A stretch of DNA of 28,654 nt. Source: an uncultured Collinsella sp. (lineage in GTDB: Bacteria; Actinomycetota; Coriobacteriia; Coriobacteriales; Coriobacteriaceae). Within the stretch, counting starts at the first letter, position 1, and every line of letters starts with the position of its first letter. Of the stretch, positions 1-6,915 are shown piece after piece. Both the position numbers and the translations under genes were made by a program. The stretch spans positions 1-28,654 of the forward strand of contig UQIB01000029.1 of NCBI GenBank assembly GCA_900541015.1. The letters are read 5' to 3'. Under the pieces are notes generated by a model. The model was not told where the DNA came from and made no database searches. It saw only the letters and a list, made by a program, of their open reading frames with translations.

Positions 1-1412
1 TCGACCGGGGCATCGAGCCCCTGCGGCTTGTTGCGCACGAACTCGCTCGCCTGCGCCATGTCGAGCGCCGCCCAGAGCTCCTCGTCGGTTGCCGACTCGT
101 CACGCCAGGTCAGGTTGCTGCGGATGGTGCCGCTCACCAGCGACGCTCGCTGCGGAACGGTCGCGACCACGTGGCGCAGCTGGTCGAGCTGCCAGGCACG
201 CACGTCGGAGCCCATCACGCTCACGCTGCCGGTGCTCGCATCGTACAGGCGCGGGATGAGCGAGACGAGCGTGGACTTGCCGCTGCCCGTGCCGCCAATA
301 ATGCCAAGCGTCTTGCCCAGCGGGAGCTCCAGGGTCACATCGCTCACGGCATTTGCGGCGCCCACGCCAAACGAAAAGCTCGCATGGCTCAAGCTCAGCG
401 CAGGAACGGGAGCGACATTGCCCGGCTCGGGTAGCGCGACCGGCTCGTTGTCCTCGTCGGTGATGCTCGGCACGCAATTGAGCACCTCGTTGATACGCGA
501 CGCACTGGCGCTCGCCTTGGTAAAGACCACGACCAGGTTGGCGACGTACACGATGGAGGTGAGCGTCTGCGTCATGTAGTTCACAAACGCCATGACCTGA
601 CCCTGCGTGAGCTCGCCCACGTTGACCTGGATGCCGCCCACCCACAGGATGGCGCACACGCCCAGGTTCATCACAAGAAACGTGACGGGATTAAGGATCG
701 ACGAGAGCTTTCCCACCGCGATGGCAGTATTGGCCTGGTCATCGGCGGCTTGGGCAAAACGCTCGCGCTCGTGGTCCTCACGCACAAAGGCGCGAACAAC
801 GCGGGCGCCCGAAAGCCCCTCGCGGCAGATAAGCGCGATGCGGTCGAGCTTTGCCTGCAGCTGCCTGTAATACGGGATACAGCGCGCCATGACAAACCAA
901 AACACCAGGCCGATAGCGGGCGTGCAAATCAAAAAGATGATGCCGAGCTTAAGGTCGATGGCAAGGGCCGCGACCATGGAGCCCACCGCCAGGAAGGGCC
1001 AGCGGATGAGCATACGCACGCCCAGCGCCACGGCCAGCTGCACCTGGTTGACGTCGTTGGTGATGCGCGTGATGAGCGACGGCGTGCCAAAGCGATCGAG
1101 CTCGGCATAGCTCAGCTTGTTGATGTGCTGGTAGAGCGCGCCACGAATGTCGGTGCCCATGCCCTGCGAGGTGAGCGCCGCCATCTTTTGGCAGACGAGC
1201 GTAAACGAGATGCCGATCACGGCCATGGCGGCGAGCACCATGCCATAGTGGACGACGGCACTCACGTCGTGCGAGCCAATGCCCTTATCGATCATCTGGG
1301 CAATCACCAGCGGCGTAAGCAGGTCAAAGATCACTTCGATCAGCTTGCACGCCGGGCCGATCACCATATACCGGCGAAACTTACCACCAAAACGCCTGAG
1401 CAGCTCAATCAT
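1..1412 (-). CDS. ABC exporter half-transporter (membrane plus ATPase domain), 3' end outside window
   Basis: Partial gene: 470 codons are present and the C-terminus lies beyond the left edge. It is a type IV exporter half, with about six membrane segments over residues 1-300 and a nucleotide-binding domain from about 340. Walker A (GGTGSGKST) is at residues 373-381 and the Q-loop (VPQ) near 419-421. The window ends at GLDAPV, just before the expected signature motif and Walker B. In this family the GLDAPV...GGTNFSGGQ stretch marks the degenerate-site subunit of heterodimeric exporters (TM287/LmrC type), so the partner is probably the next gene beyond the edge (inference). The ATG has GGGAG about 9 nt upstream. 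There is no regulator next to it. Substrate unknown. It is a distant paralogue of the subunit at 13776-15512. Confidence 0.9.
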   Translation of the reverse strand, partial: MIELLRRFGGKFRRYMVIGPACKLIEVIFDLLTPLVIAQMIDKGIGSHDVSAVVHYGMVLAAMAVIGISFTLVCQKMAALTSQGMGTDIRGALYQHINKLSYAELDRFGTPSLITRITNDVNQVQLAVALGVRMLIRWPFLAVGSMVAALAIDLKLGIIFLICTPAIGLVFWFVMARCIPYYRQLQAKLDRIALICREGLSGARVVRAFVREDHERERFAQAADDQANTAIAVGKLSSILNPVTFLVMNLGVCAILWVGGIQVNVGELTQGQVMAFVNYMTQTLTSIVYVANLVVVFTKASASASRINEVLNCVPSITDEDNEPVALPEPGNVAPVPALSLSHASFSFGVGAANAVSDVTLELPLGKTLGIIGGTGSGKSTLVSLIPRLYDASTGSVSVMGSDVRAWQLDQLRHVVATVPQRASLVSGTIRSNLTWRDESATDEELWAALDMAQASEFVRNKPQGLDAPV

Positions 1413-1456
1413 GTATAGGCGCTCCCTATCATCATCCACATTCAATTCGAACCATG

Positions 1457-1486
1457 ATAGTACCGCCACCCCAAAAGAAGCGTAAA
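1457..1486 (-). promoter_or_regulatory. Putative promoter of the partial ABC exporter gene
   Basis: On the minus strand a TACTAT -10 box (1457-1462) lies 17-18 nt downstream of a TTACGC/TTTACG -35-like box (1480-1486). It sits about 45 nt before the ABC start codon. This is a consensus match only. Confidence 0.4.
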
Positions 1487-1567
1487 CAACTCGTCATTTC
1501 TAACGGGATTCAGTTTTCAAGGGGGGCATACGCGCACACCCAGCCAGTGTCGGGTCAACTAGCATGG

Positions 1568-1573
1568 TATATT
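1568..1573 (+). promoter_or_regulatory. Putative extended -10 promoter of the surface protein gene
   Basis: TATATT preceded by TGG gives an extended -10 (TGnTATATT), about 50 nt upstream of the surface protein ATG at 1624. No good -35 is visible. GAGG lies 7 nt before that ATG. Confidence 0.35.
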
Positions 1574-1896
1574 TACATTAGTGCTACCAAGTGAGTCGCC
1601 GACCCTTGAAATGAGGTGCCGAGATGAACGACATTCTCGCAAGAAGAGCAAGACGAGCAACTGTGGGCATCGCCCTTTCCGCGGCACTTGTCGCGGGAAT
1701 CGCCCCCGTAGCGGCGATCGCGGCAGAAACCAGCGCCCCCACCGGTGCAGTTGCCTTGCAGACGGAAGACGCGGCCGCCGCAAAAGAAAAAGCGTATGCA
1801 GCCATGCAGGAAGCGCTCAAAAACCTCGAGGCCGCAAAAGACGCCGCAAGTCCCGAGAAAATTGCGGAAATCGATACTAAAATTGCCATTTTTCAA

Positions 1897-1904
1897 GAGA
1901 ACTA
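1897..1904 (+). repeat. Target-site duplication, left copy (GAGAACTA)
   Basis: The octamer GAGAACTA abuts the left IS end and is repeated exactly at 3412-3419. Eight to nine bp is the normal duplication length for IS256-family elements. Confidence 0.9.
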
Positions 1905-1930
1905 GGTAGCGCGCAGAGATGTGGTGTAAG

Positions 1931-1969
1931 AGGCGGGGCATGCCCCGCCTCCGCCCTTTCTTGAAAGGG
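1931..1969 (+). terminator. Subterminal hairpins of the IS
   Basis: A perfect palindrome (AGGCGGGGCA/TGCCCCGCCT) at 1931-1950 is followed by CCCTTT-CTTG-AAAGGG at 1954-1969. Such structures near IS ends commonly insulate the transposase from outside transcription or hide its ribosome site. There is no T-run, so intrinsic termination is uncertain. Confidence 0.5.
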
Positions 1970-2046
1970 AAGGGACACCGCCTAGAATTCGTCGTTGGAG
2001 TAATGAAGGTGACGAATGGAAGGAAAGGCGATGCCCCAAGAAGAGA

Positions 2047-3351
2047 GTGTACTGCGCCTCGGCCGCGACGAGGCCCTCGAGGCGGCCGAGGCTTTGGCAG
2101 GAGTGCGGCGACGCGCGCGAGTTCGCGTGCAGGGTGCTGGGCAGCGTGATGAACGCGCTGATGGACTCCGAGGCCCAGCAGATGTGCGGCGCGAGCCGCA
2201 ACGAGCGCAGCGACGGCAGGGAGAACAGCCGCAACGGCTACCGCCCCAGGTCGCTCAAGACCGCCGTGGGCGACGTGGAGCTCGAGATACCCAAGCTCAG
2301 GCACGGCACCTACTACCCCGAGGGCATGCTCGCGCGATGGTCGCGCGTCGACACCTCGGTGGCCGCCATCGTGCAGGAGATGTACGTATGCGGCGTGTCC
2401 GCCCGCAAGGTCGAGCGCGTGGCGTCCAAGCTGGGCATATCCTCGCTGTCGAGCTCGGAGGTCTCGAGCCTCTGCTCCGACCTCGACGCCGAGGTGGCGG
2501 AGTTCCGCCGCCGCGACCTGTCGGGCACGCCGTGCTGCTACCTGTGGCTCGACGCCACCTACATGAGCTGCAGGGTCGGCTCGTCGGTCGTCTCGCAGGG
2601 CGTCGTGACCGCGATCGGGCTGGGCGCCGACGGGCGCAAGCACTTCCTGGGCTGCGACGTGGTCGACACCGAGAGCGAGGACTCCTGGGCGGCATTCCTC
2701 GGCGGGCTGCGCGAGCGCGGGCTGGCCGGCGTTCGCCTCGTGGTCTCCGACAGCCACGCCGGGCTCGTGGCCGCCGTCTCGCGCCTGTTCCAGGGCTGCG
2801 CCTGGCAGCGCTGCGTGACGCACCTGCAGCGCAACCTCCAGAGCGCCTGCTCGGGCAGGCCCGAGGACTCCAAGGCGGCCGTCAGGGACCTCGTGCACGC
2901 CGCGGTCTACCAGGACGACCCCGACCTCGCGCGCTGCGTGTGGGCCGAGGCGGCGCCCTGGGTGGCGTCGGTGTCCGCCAGGGCCGGCGAGGTCTTCGAG
3001 CACACCGAGGACTCCGCGCTGGCGTTCACGGCCTTCCCCAGGGCGCACTGGGCCAAGCTCCGCACCAACAACGTCCAGGAGCGCGCCAACCGCGAGATCA
3101 AGCGCCGCTACAGGGTCGTGCAGTCCTTCCCCTCGAGGGAGTCGATGCTGCGCCTGACGTGCGCGAGCCTCATGGAGACCGAGGGACAGTGGTCCCAGCA
3201 GCGCGTGTTCTCCGAGGCCTCGGCCGCCGAGGGCTTCGCCGAGCCCGCGGACAGGCCGGCCCCGACAGAGGGGAGGCGCCGCGCGCTCGGGCGGCGCGCC
3301 AGGGAGATAGTGGACGAGATAGTCGAGAGGCGCGGTCTCAAGAAGGAGTAA
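2047..3351 (+). CDS. IS256-family transposase (DDE, Mutator type)
   Basis: The body of the transposase is intact over 434 codons. The catalytic triad is visible: Asp169 (WLDATYMS), Asp235 (VVSDSHAGL) and Glu345 (NNVQERANREIKRR), with the usual WQRC..H..RN motif at 253-263 between the second Asp and the Glu. It catalyses cut-and-paste or circle-mediated transposition of this element. The start is odd. The well-formed start is ATG 2031, with GGAAAGG upstream, in the +3 frame; it reads MPQEESVLRLGRDEALEAAEAL and then runs into another frame at about 2090, while the body is open in frame +1 from a GTG at 2047. Either a small indel has broken the 5' end, or a frameshift or the GTG start is used. 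The body is very GC-rich compared with the interrupted host gene. Confidence 0.88.
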   Translation: MYCASAATRPSRRPRLWQECGDAREFACRVLGSVMNALMDSEAQQMCGASRNERSDGRENSRNGYRPRSLKTAVGDVELEIPKLRHGTYYPEGMLARWSRVDTSVAAIVQEMYVCGVSARKVERVASKLGISSLSSSEVSSLCSDLDAEVAEFRRRDLSGTPCCYLWLDATYMSCRVGSSVVSQGVVTAIGLGADGRKHFLGCDVVDTESEDSWAAFLGGLRERGLAGVRLVVSDSHAGLVAAVSRLFQGCAWQRCVTHLQRNLQSACSGRPEDSKAAVRDLVHAAVYQDDPDLARCVWAEAAPWVASVSARAGEVFEHTEDSALAFTAFPRAHWAKLRTNNVQERANREIKRRYRVVQSFPSRESMLRLTCASLMETEGQWSQQRVFSEASAAEGFAEPADRPAPTEGRRRALGRRAREIVDEIVERRGLKKE

Positions 3352-3411
3352 CATCGGGACTTGCAGCGACGGACCTCGGGACGCTCTTACACCACGTCTG
3401 CGCGCGTCACC

Positions 3412-3419
3412 GAGAACTA
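3412..3419 (+). repeat. Target-site duplication, right copy (GAGAACTA)
   Basis: Exact copy of 1897-1904, directly after the right IS end. It restores the reading frame of the host surface protein. Confidence 0.9.
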
Positions 3420-4176
3420 CGACACTAATTTGGCGCAAGCCGCCATATATAAGGAATCCCTTCCTACCATGCAAGCGAACGTCGATGCAGCTCAAGCCGA
3501 ATGCGATAAGGCCCACAACCGGACAAGAGCCCTTGAGGCAGAATTAAATAAAATCGACTACACGACTCCTGCCGAAACTATTCGGCAGTTGCAAGAGGCG
3601 ATCACAGAGGCAATAATGCAAGAAAATTCCTGTGAAGATAAGCTTGAGCACTGCCGAATGCGCCTCGAAAGTCATAAAAGCCTGATTTATTTCTTTGAAA
3701 GCGAAGTAGAGTTTAATAAAACCCATCTCGACGGAGAAACAGCCAAGCGGGATGCGCTCCTCGACGATTTGAAAAGAGCGCAAATAGCCTATGACGATGC
3801 CTGCAAAGCATACGAAGAGGCAAAGGCCGCGGCGGACAAGGCCGCCTCGCCCGAGATAACGAAACCGACCGAGACAGCGCCTCCCTCCGGCTCAACGCAA
3901 CCCGCCGAGGCGACACCGCCCGTTACCTCTCCTGCAACCGGCAAAGACGCCCTACCAAGCTCCACCAAGCAAGCGAACACAAGCAGCGGCAAACAAGCAG
4001 ATACGACCGCCGACAAGCTCGCGAACACGGGCGACACAACACCGAGCGCAATCGCACTCGCAGGAATCGCCGCCGCAGGCCTCGGAATAACCGCCACGGC
4101 CACACGCCGCCTCAAGAACTCAAAATAGCTGCCAGCGGTTATTGTCTTCGCCAATCCACAAGCCCAGAGACAAAAC

Positions 4177-4216
4177 GAGGCCCGTTTCCCCAACCCAGGG
4201 AAACGGACCTCTTTAC
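4177..4216 (+). terminator. Rho-independent terminator after the surface protein gene
   Basis: Arms GAGGCCCGTTTCCC (4177-4190) and GGGAAACGGACCTC (4198-4211) pair with one non-canonical pair around a 7-nt loop. They are followed by TTTACTTG. The hairpin lies 49 nt after the stop codon. Confidence 0.75.
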
Positions 4217-4287
4217 TTGTAAAAACAGATGGCAACGCCGCCGTCTCTTGAACCACGTAGCCATTGATGTCTTGGCGCAGTCAGCGA

Positions 4288-4387
4288 GCGACATCCAGAG
4301 CGAACAAGTTGGCATGAAAAAGGCAAGGCATAGACCTTCTGGTCATGCCTTGCCTTTTGAATGACAAATTGTCGCTCTGGATGTCGC
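4288..4387. repeat. 100-nt extended hairpin of unknown role
   Basis: Perfect 16-bp outer arms (4288-4303 / 4372-4387, GCGACATCCAGAGCGA and its complement) continue through a one-mismatch segment (ACAAGTTG / CAAATTGT). The inner arms are 12 bp (AAGGCAAGGCAT, 4320-4331 / 4345-4356), and the tip is GACC-TTCT-GGTC. The inner stem ends in T-runs on either strand and could terminate the minus-strand SRP RNA. The outer arms are not explained by a simple terminator. Confidence 0.7.
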
Positions 4388-4400
4388 GCAGCGTCGAGCA

Positions 4401-4426
4401 TTGCGCGGTTTGGTAAAACCGCGCAA
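4401..4426. repeat. Short hairpin downstream of the SRP RNA
   Basis: Perfect 11-bp arms (TTGCGCGGTTT / AAACCGCGCAA) around a GGTA loop. There is no T-tract after it on either strand. It may protect the SRP RNA 3' end or act as a back-up terminator (inference). Confidence 0.45.
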
Positions 4427-4439
4427 AAAGAAAGCCCGT

Positions 4440-4540
4440 GCGCTCGATGGATTCGGATGCCCGACAGAGGCTCCTTATGGCTGCTTCCTTCCGGACCTGA
4501 CCAGATTCGGAACATGTCGTCATCCGAACCCATCGAACGC
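4440..4540 (-). ncRNA. ffs: Signal recognition particle RNA (4.5S type, about 100 nt)
   Basis: On the minus strand 4480-4503 reads GGTCAGGTCCGGAAGGAAGC followed by AGCC, the hallmark domain IV of SRP RNA that binds Ffh. The two ends pair in a long helix: 4521-4540 with 4440-4459, 20 bp with two G-U pairs. This gives the single-hairpin, short bacterial form without the Alu domain. A run of CTTTCTTTTT follows the helix on the minus strand and makes it self-terminating. The RNA works with Ffh and FtsY in co-translational membrane targeting. Its position beside tadA and tRNA-Ser matches the tRNA-Ser/tadA/scr order known in other Gram-positives, although dnaX is absent here. The ends are estimated from the helix. 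Confidence 0.95.
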
Positions 4541-4556
4541 GCTAGGCGCTCGGTAT

Positions 4557-4585
4557 ATCTTACCTGCTCCCGCCCGCCAGAGCAA
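4557..4585 (-). promoter_or_regulatory. Promoter of the SRP RNA gene
   Basis: On the minus strand: -35 TTGCTC (4580-4585), an exact 17-nt spacer, then -10 TAAGAT (4557-4562). Transcription would start near 4550, about 10 nt before the predicted RNA end. Confidence 0.65.
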
Positions 4586-4593
4586 GGTAGCTA

Positions 4594-4678
4594 ATTTGGG
4601 ACGGAGCTTTTTTGACTACTTTTGCAGCCCGATTGCCAGAGCAGCCAATGAGTAGTCAAAATAGTCCGATCCCAAAAT
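4594..4678. repeat. Imperfect palindrome 1 (27/28-nt arms)
   Basis: Left arm 4594-4620 and right arm 4651-4678 share the perfect core TTTTGACTACT / AGTAGTCAAAA and matching TTTGGGA / TCCCAAA ends. The loop is 30 nt. It is the first of three consecutive palindromes filling the space between the SRP RNA promoter and the deaminase-kinase gene. No coding signal. Confidence 0.65.
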
Positions 4679-4709
4679 GACCGGCTTGGTGCCGCACCAC
4701 AGAAAGGGC

Positions 4710-4840
4710 CCATCTACTACGTTTAGGCCGCAGGGGTCAACCATAGCCGGCTTTTCGAAAATCGGCAAGCTTTCTACCTGCGGTTTTGTTTTTGCAAATT
4801 CCGGGATGGTCGAAGGTGGCCGGTTTAACGTAGTAGATGG
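4710..4840. repeat. Imperfect palindrome 2 (about 40-nt arms)
   Basis: Arms 4710-4750 and 4801-4840 begin with an identical CCATCTACTACGTT and stay similar through GACCAT..CCGG. The loop of about 50 nt contains a TTTTCGAAAA self-complementary site. Both strands stay open for about 120 codons here, a by-product of the palindrome rather than convincing coding. Confidence 0.6.
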
Positions 4841-4905
4841 CCGCATTTCGTGGCAAACGGTCCGACCCAAGACCCAAGGCAGCCAACCTCGAATGGCCAT
4901 TCTCG

Positions 4906-4974
4906 AAGTTGCGGTGGAATACGGACTGAATTGGCACCTTAAAGGCAAAAACACTCCGTATTCCACCGCAACTT
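4906..4974. repeat. Palindrome 3: perfect 20-bp arms, 29-nt loop
   Basis: AAGTTGCGGTGGAATACGGA (4906-4925) is exactly complementary to 4955-4974. It begins 15 nt past the stop of the deaminase-kinase gene, so it would form a stable hairpin at that mRNA's 3' end. No T-run follows, so it resembles a REP-like or mobile palindrome more than a classic terminator. Confidence 0.7.
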
Positions 4975-4989
4975 ATAGGGAGATAGGCT

Positions 4990-6771
4990 TTAGAGGCGGG
5001 CGAGGTCGTAGGATTGGGCGGCTGCCTCACCGGCGCAGATGAGGTTGGTTGTGGCTTCCTGGAGGCTGAGCGCCTGATCGAGGGACATGGGCTTGCGACA
5101 GATCGGAAGCACCAAGTCGATGCCCTGCTCACACACCGCATCCAGGTTGTCAGCGCGACCGCCCACGACGGCGACCACCGGCTTGCCATAGCGCTTAGCA
5201 CGACGTGCCACACCCACCGGCGCCTTGCCGGCGGCGGACTGTTCATCCATATTGCCCTCGCCTGTAATGACCAGGTCGGCATCGCGCACGCGCTCGTCAA
5301 ACCCCACGAGATCGAGCACCGTCTCCACGCCCGAACGCAGCTCCGCCCCGAGCGCCAGCAGCGCGGCACCCAGGCCGCCTGCGGCACCGGCACCGGGCAC
5401 GCCGAGCACCGAGCCAAATGTCCGTGCGCCCTCGGGCGTGCGCAACAACCCCTGGGCTCGAGCTCTGGCAATCGCCGCATCGAGCAAGCGACCATAGCCG
5501 ACCATCCAGCTGTCGTACCTGCTCATCGCCTCGGCATCATCCGTCGGCAGACCCTTCTGTCCGCCGAACACCGCAAGCGCGCCGCGACGCCCTACGAGCG
5601 GATTCTCGACATCCGAAAGCACAACGATACGAGCGTCATCCAAAGCCTGCAGCGCTGGCGCCAAATCAACGCTCGCCACCTGCTCAAGGCCCGCAAGACC
5701 GGGGGCGACATCGCAGCCCTGATCATCGACCACACGCGCGCCCAGCGCCTGCAGCATGCCGGCGCCACCGTCGTTGGTGGCACTGCCGCCCAGACCAATA
5801 TAGAGTGTCCATGCGCCCGTGCGAACTGCGCGAAGCATAAGCTCGCCCACGCCATAGGTCGAAGCCGCCAACGCCGCCGACTCCGTACAGCTCGAATACC
5901 CAATACCCGCCGCCTCGGCCATCTCAATTACAGCCGACTCGTGCTCGCCGTCCACCAGCATCCGGGCAGACACGCGGTCGCCCAAGGGGCCTGCGACATC
6001 GCAGGTTGAGAGCTCGCCACCGCATGCGGCGATGGCATCGAGCGTTCCCTCGCCACCATCTGCCAGCGGCAATGCGCGCACCTCGGCATCGGGCCAAACG
6101 CGGCGCACGCCTTCGGCAACCGCCGCCTCCGCCTGCGCACTCGACACGCTGCCCTTAAAGGAGTCGATCGCCAACAGCACACGGCGAGGCCGGCGGCACG
6201 CAGGGCCAAAGTCAACCGCCGTGCCAGCATCCTCACCGGCACCTGCAAGCGCTGCGGCGTGAGCGGCGTGTGCTTCAAGATCGGCACCGCAACCGCAATC
6301 AGCGCCACCCGCTCCGCGCAGACCGCCAAAATAGCTATTCAGCAGCTCGCGGCATTCATCCGCCAGGACCCCAGCCGTCACGTTAAACCGATGATTCAGG
6401 CGCGAATCGGCATTCAGGTCATATAGCGAACCCAGCGCGCCCGCCTTGGCATCAGCCGCGCCATACACGCAGCGACCCACGCGCGCGTTGACCATAAGCC
6501 CCGCACACATGCAGCAGGGTTCCAACGTCACATAGGCCGTGCAATCGGAAAGGCGCCAGCGGCCGAGCGCCTGGGCAGCAGCGCACACAGCCGCAAACTC
6601 GGCATGAGCCGAAGGATCCTGGTCGAGCTCGCGCCGATTGTGCGCCCTCGCGACGATCTCACCGTCGCGCACTACCACGGCACCAATGGGGACTTCGCCC
6701 ACTGCCGCGGCGGCGCGCGCCTCGGCCAGCGCCTCGCGCATGAACTTCTCGTCGATTTCGGTGATCGTCAT
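4990..6771 (-). CDS. tadA-glxK: Fused tRNA(Arg) adenosine-34 deaminase and glycerate kinase
   Basis: One uninterrupted 593-aa ORF joins two enzymes. Residues 1-150 are TadA: HAE at 56-58 (catalytic Glu58, zinc His56) and PCCMC at 85-89 (zinc cysteines). It converts wobble A34 to inosine in tRNA-Arg(ACG). An Ala/Gly/Cys-rich linker spans about 151-195. From about 197 (RVLLAIDSFKGSVSS) the protein is a GlxK-type glycerate kinase, with ADGGEGT, GLGGSATNDGG and ITGEGNMDEQS motifs; it phosphorylates glycerate with ATP. Either enzyme alone is normally about 150-170 and 370-380 aa, so both domains are full length. The start is ATG 6771, with GGAAGG about 8 nt upstream, preferred over a start 17 codons earlier that abuts the tRNA gene. 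I know of no functional link between the halves. An internal start for the kinase (GTG at Val198) is possible but lacks a clear ribosome site. Confidence 0.9.
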   Translation of the reverse strand: MTITEIDEKFMREALAEARAAAAVGEVPIGAVVVRDGEIVARAHNRRELDQDPSAHAEFAAVCAAAQALGRWRLSDCTAYVTLEPCCMCAGLMVNARVGRCVYGAADAKAGALGSLYDLNADSRLNHRFNVTAGVLADECRELLNSYFGGLRGAGGADCGCGADLEAHAAHAAALAGAGEDAGTAVDFGPACRRPRRVLLAIDSFKGSVSSAQAEAAVAEGVRRVWPDAEVRALPLADGGEGTLDAIAACGGELSTCDVAGPLGDRVSARMLVDGEHESAVIEMAEAAGIGYSSCTESAALAASTYGVGELMLRAVRTGAWTLYIGLGGSATNDGGAGMLQALGARVVDDQGCDVAPGLAGLEQVASVDLAPALQALDDARIVVLSDVENPLVGRRGALAVFGGQKGLPTDDAEAMSRYDSWMVGYGRLLDAAIARARAQGLLRTPEGARTFGSVLGVPGAGAAGGLGAALLALGAELRSGVETVLDLVGFDERVRDADLVITGEGNMDEQSAAGKAPVGVARRAKRYGKPVVAVVGGRADNLDAVCEQGIDLVLPICRKPMSLDQALSLQEATTNLICAGEAAAQSYDLARL

Positions 6772-6806
6772 CGTTCGCCTTCCCTGTTGCAAATTCAAAA
6801 CGATGC

Positions 6807-6812
6807 TATCAT
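6807..6812 (+). promoter_or_regulatory. -10 box of tRNA-Ser
   Basis: TATCAT ends 10 nt before the tRNA 5' end. TTGCAA at 6787-6792 is the nearest -35-like site, but the spacing is short (14 nt). Confidence 0.35.
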
Positions 6813-6822
6813 TACGACTCAC

Positions 6823-6909
6823 GGAGAGATGGCAGAGCGGTTGAATGCGGCGGTCTTGAAAACCGTTGAGCGCGAGAGCGTTCCGGGGGTTCGAATCCCC
6901 CTCTCTCCG
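6823..6909 (+). tRNA. tRNA-Ser (anticodon UGA)
   Basis: An 87-nt class II tRNA. Acceptor stem GGAGAGA pairs with TCTCTCC, discriminator G, and the CCA is encoded (6910-6912). The anticodon loop reads CTTGAAA (anticodon TGA, decodes UCA and related codons). The long variable arm is GAGCGCGAGAGCGTTC, and the T-arm is GGGGG-TTCGAAT-CCCCC. It lies divergent from the deaminase-kinase gene. Confidence 0.97.
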
Positions 6910-6915
6910 CCACTC

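Larger units (their letters stand above)
1905..3411 (+). mobile_element. Complete IS256-family insertion sequence (1507 bp)
   Basis: The element is bounded by 28-bp imperfect terminal inverted repeats. The left end starts GGTAGCGCGCAG and the complement of the right end starts GGTGACGCGCGC; 23 of 28 positions match, ending in a shared GTGGTGTAAGAG. It carries one transposase gene and is flanked by GAGAACTA duplications. Just inside the left end are a perfect 20-bp palindrome (1931-1950) and a second hairpin (1954-1969), which could block transcription entering from the host gene (inference). The duplication is perfect and the host frame is otherwise undamaged, so the insertion looks recent. 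Confidence 0.93.
1624..4128 (+). pseudogene. LAxTG-anchored secreted coiled-coil surface protein, interrupted by an IS256 element
   Basis: The gene is split into 1624-1904 and 3412-4128. Removing the IS and one copy of the 8-bp duplication rejoins the two halves in frame (..FQEN-YDTN..) as one 329-aa ORF. The N-terminus is a signal peptide: basic residues, then a hydrophobic Ala/Val run ending near AIAAE at about residue 35. The middle is Ala/Glu/Lys-rich and predicted coiled coil, with heptad-like KAEAEC and LEAEL segments. A Pro/Thr/Ser-rich spacer precedes the C-terminal sorting signal: LANTGD, a hydrophobic stretch (AIALAGIAAAGLGI) and a basic tail (RRLKNSK). The product would be covalently attached to the wall by a class E-like sortase (family knowledge). 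No adhesive domain is recognised. As it stands, a TAG made by the target duplication ends the 5' part after 93 residues, and the 3' part lacks a signal peptide. Confidence 0.85.

Noticed and set aside
2016..3428. 470-codon plus-strand frame overlapping the transposase
   Set aside because: Beyond about codon 28 it is the wrong frame of the transposase, Arg-rich and without motifs. Only its first residues look like the native transposase N-terminus.
1573..3516. 647-codon open frame on the minus strand across the IS
   Set aside because: It runs antisense to the transposase, crosses both IS ends and has the low-complexity Arg/Gly/Ala composition typical of GC-rich antisense frames.
4616..5042. 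Overlapping open frames on both strands (116 and 121 codons) in the palindrome region
   Set aside because: They mirror each other because of the inverted repeats, lack ribosome sites and show no protein motif.
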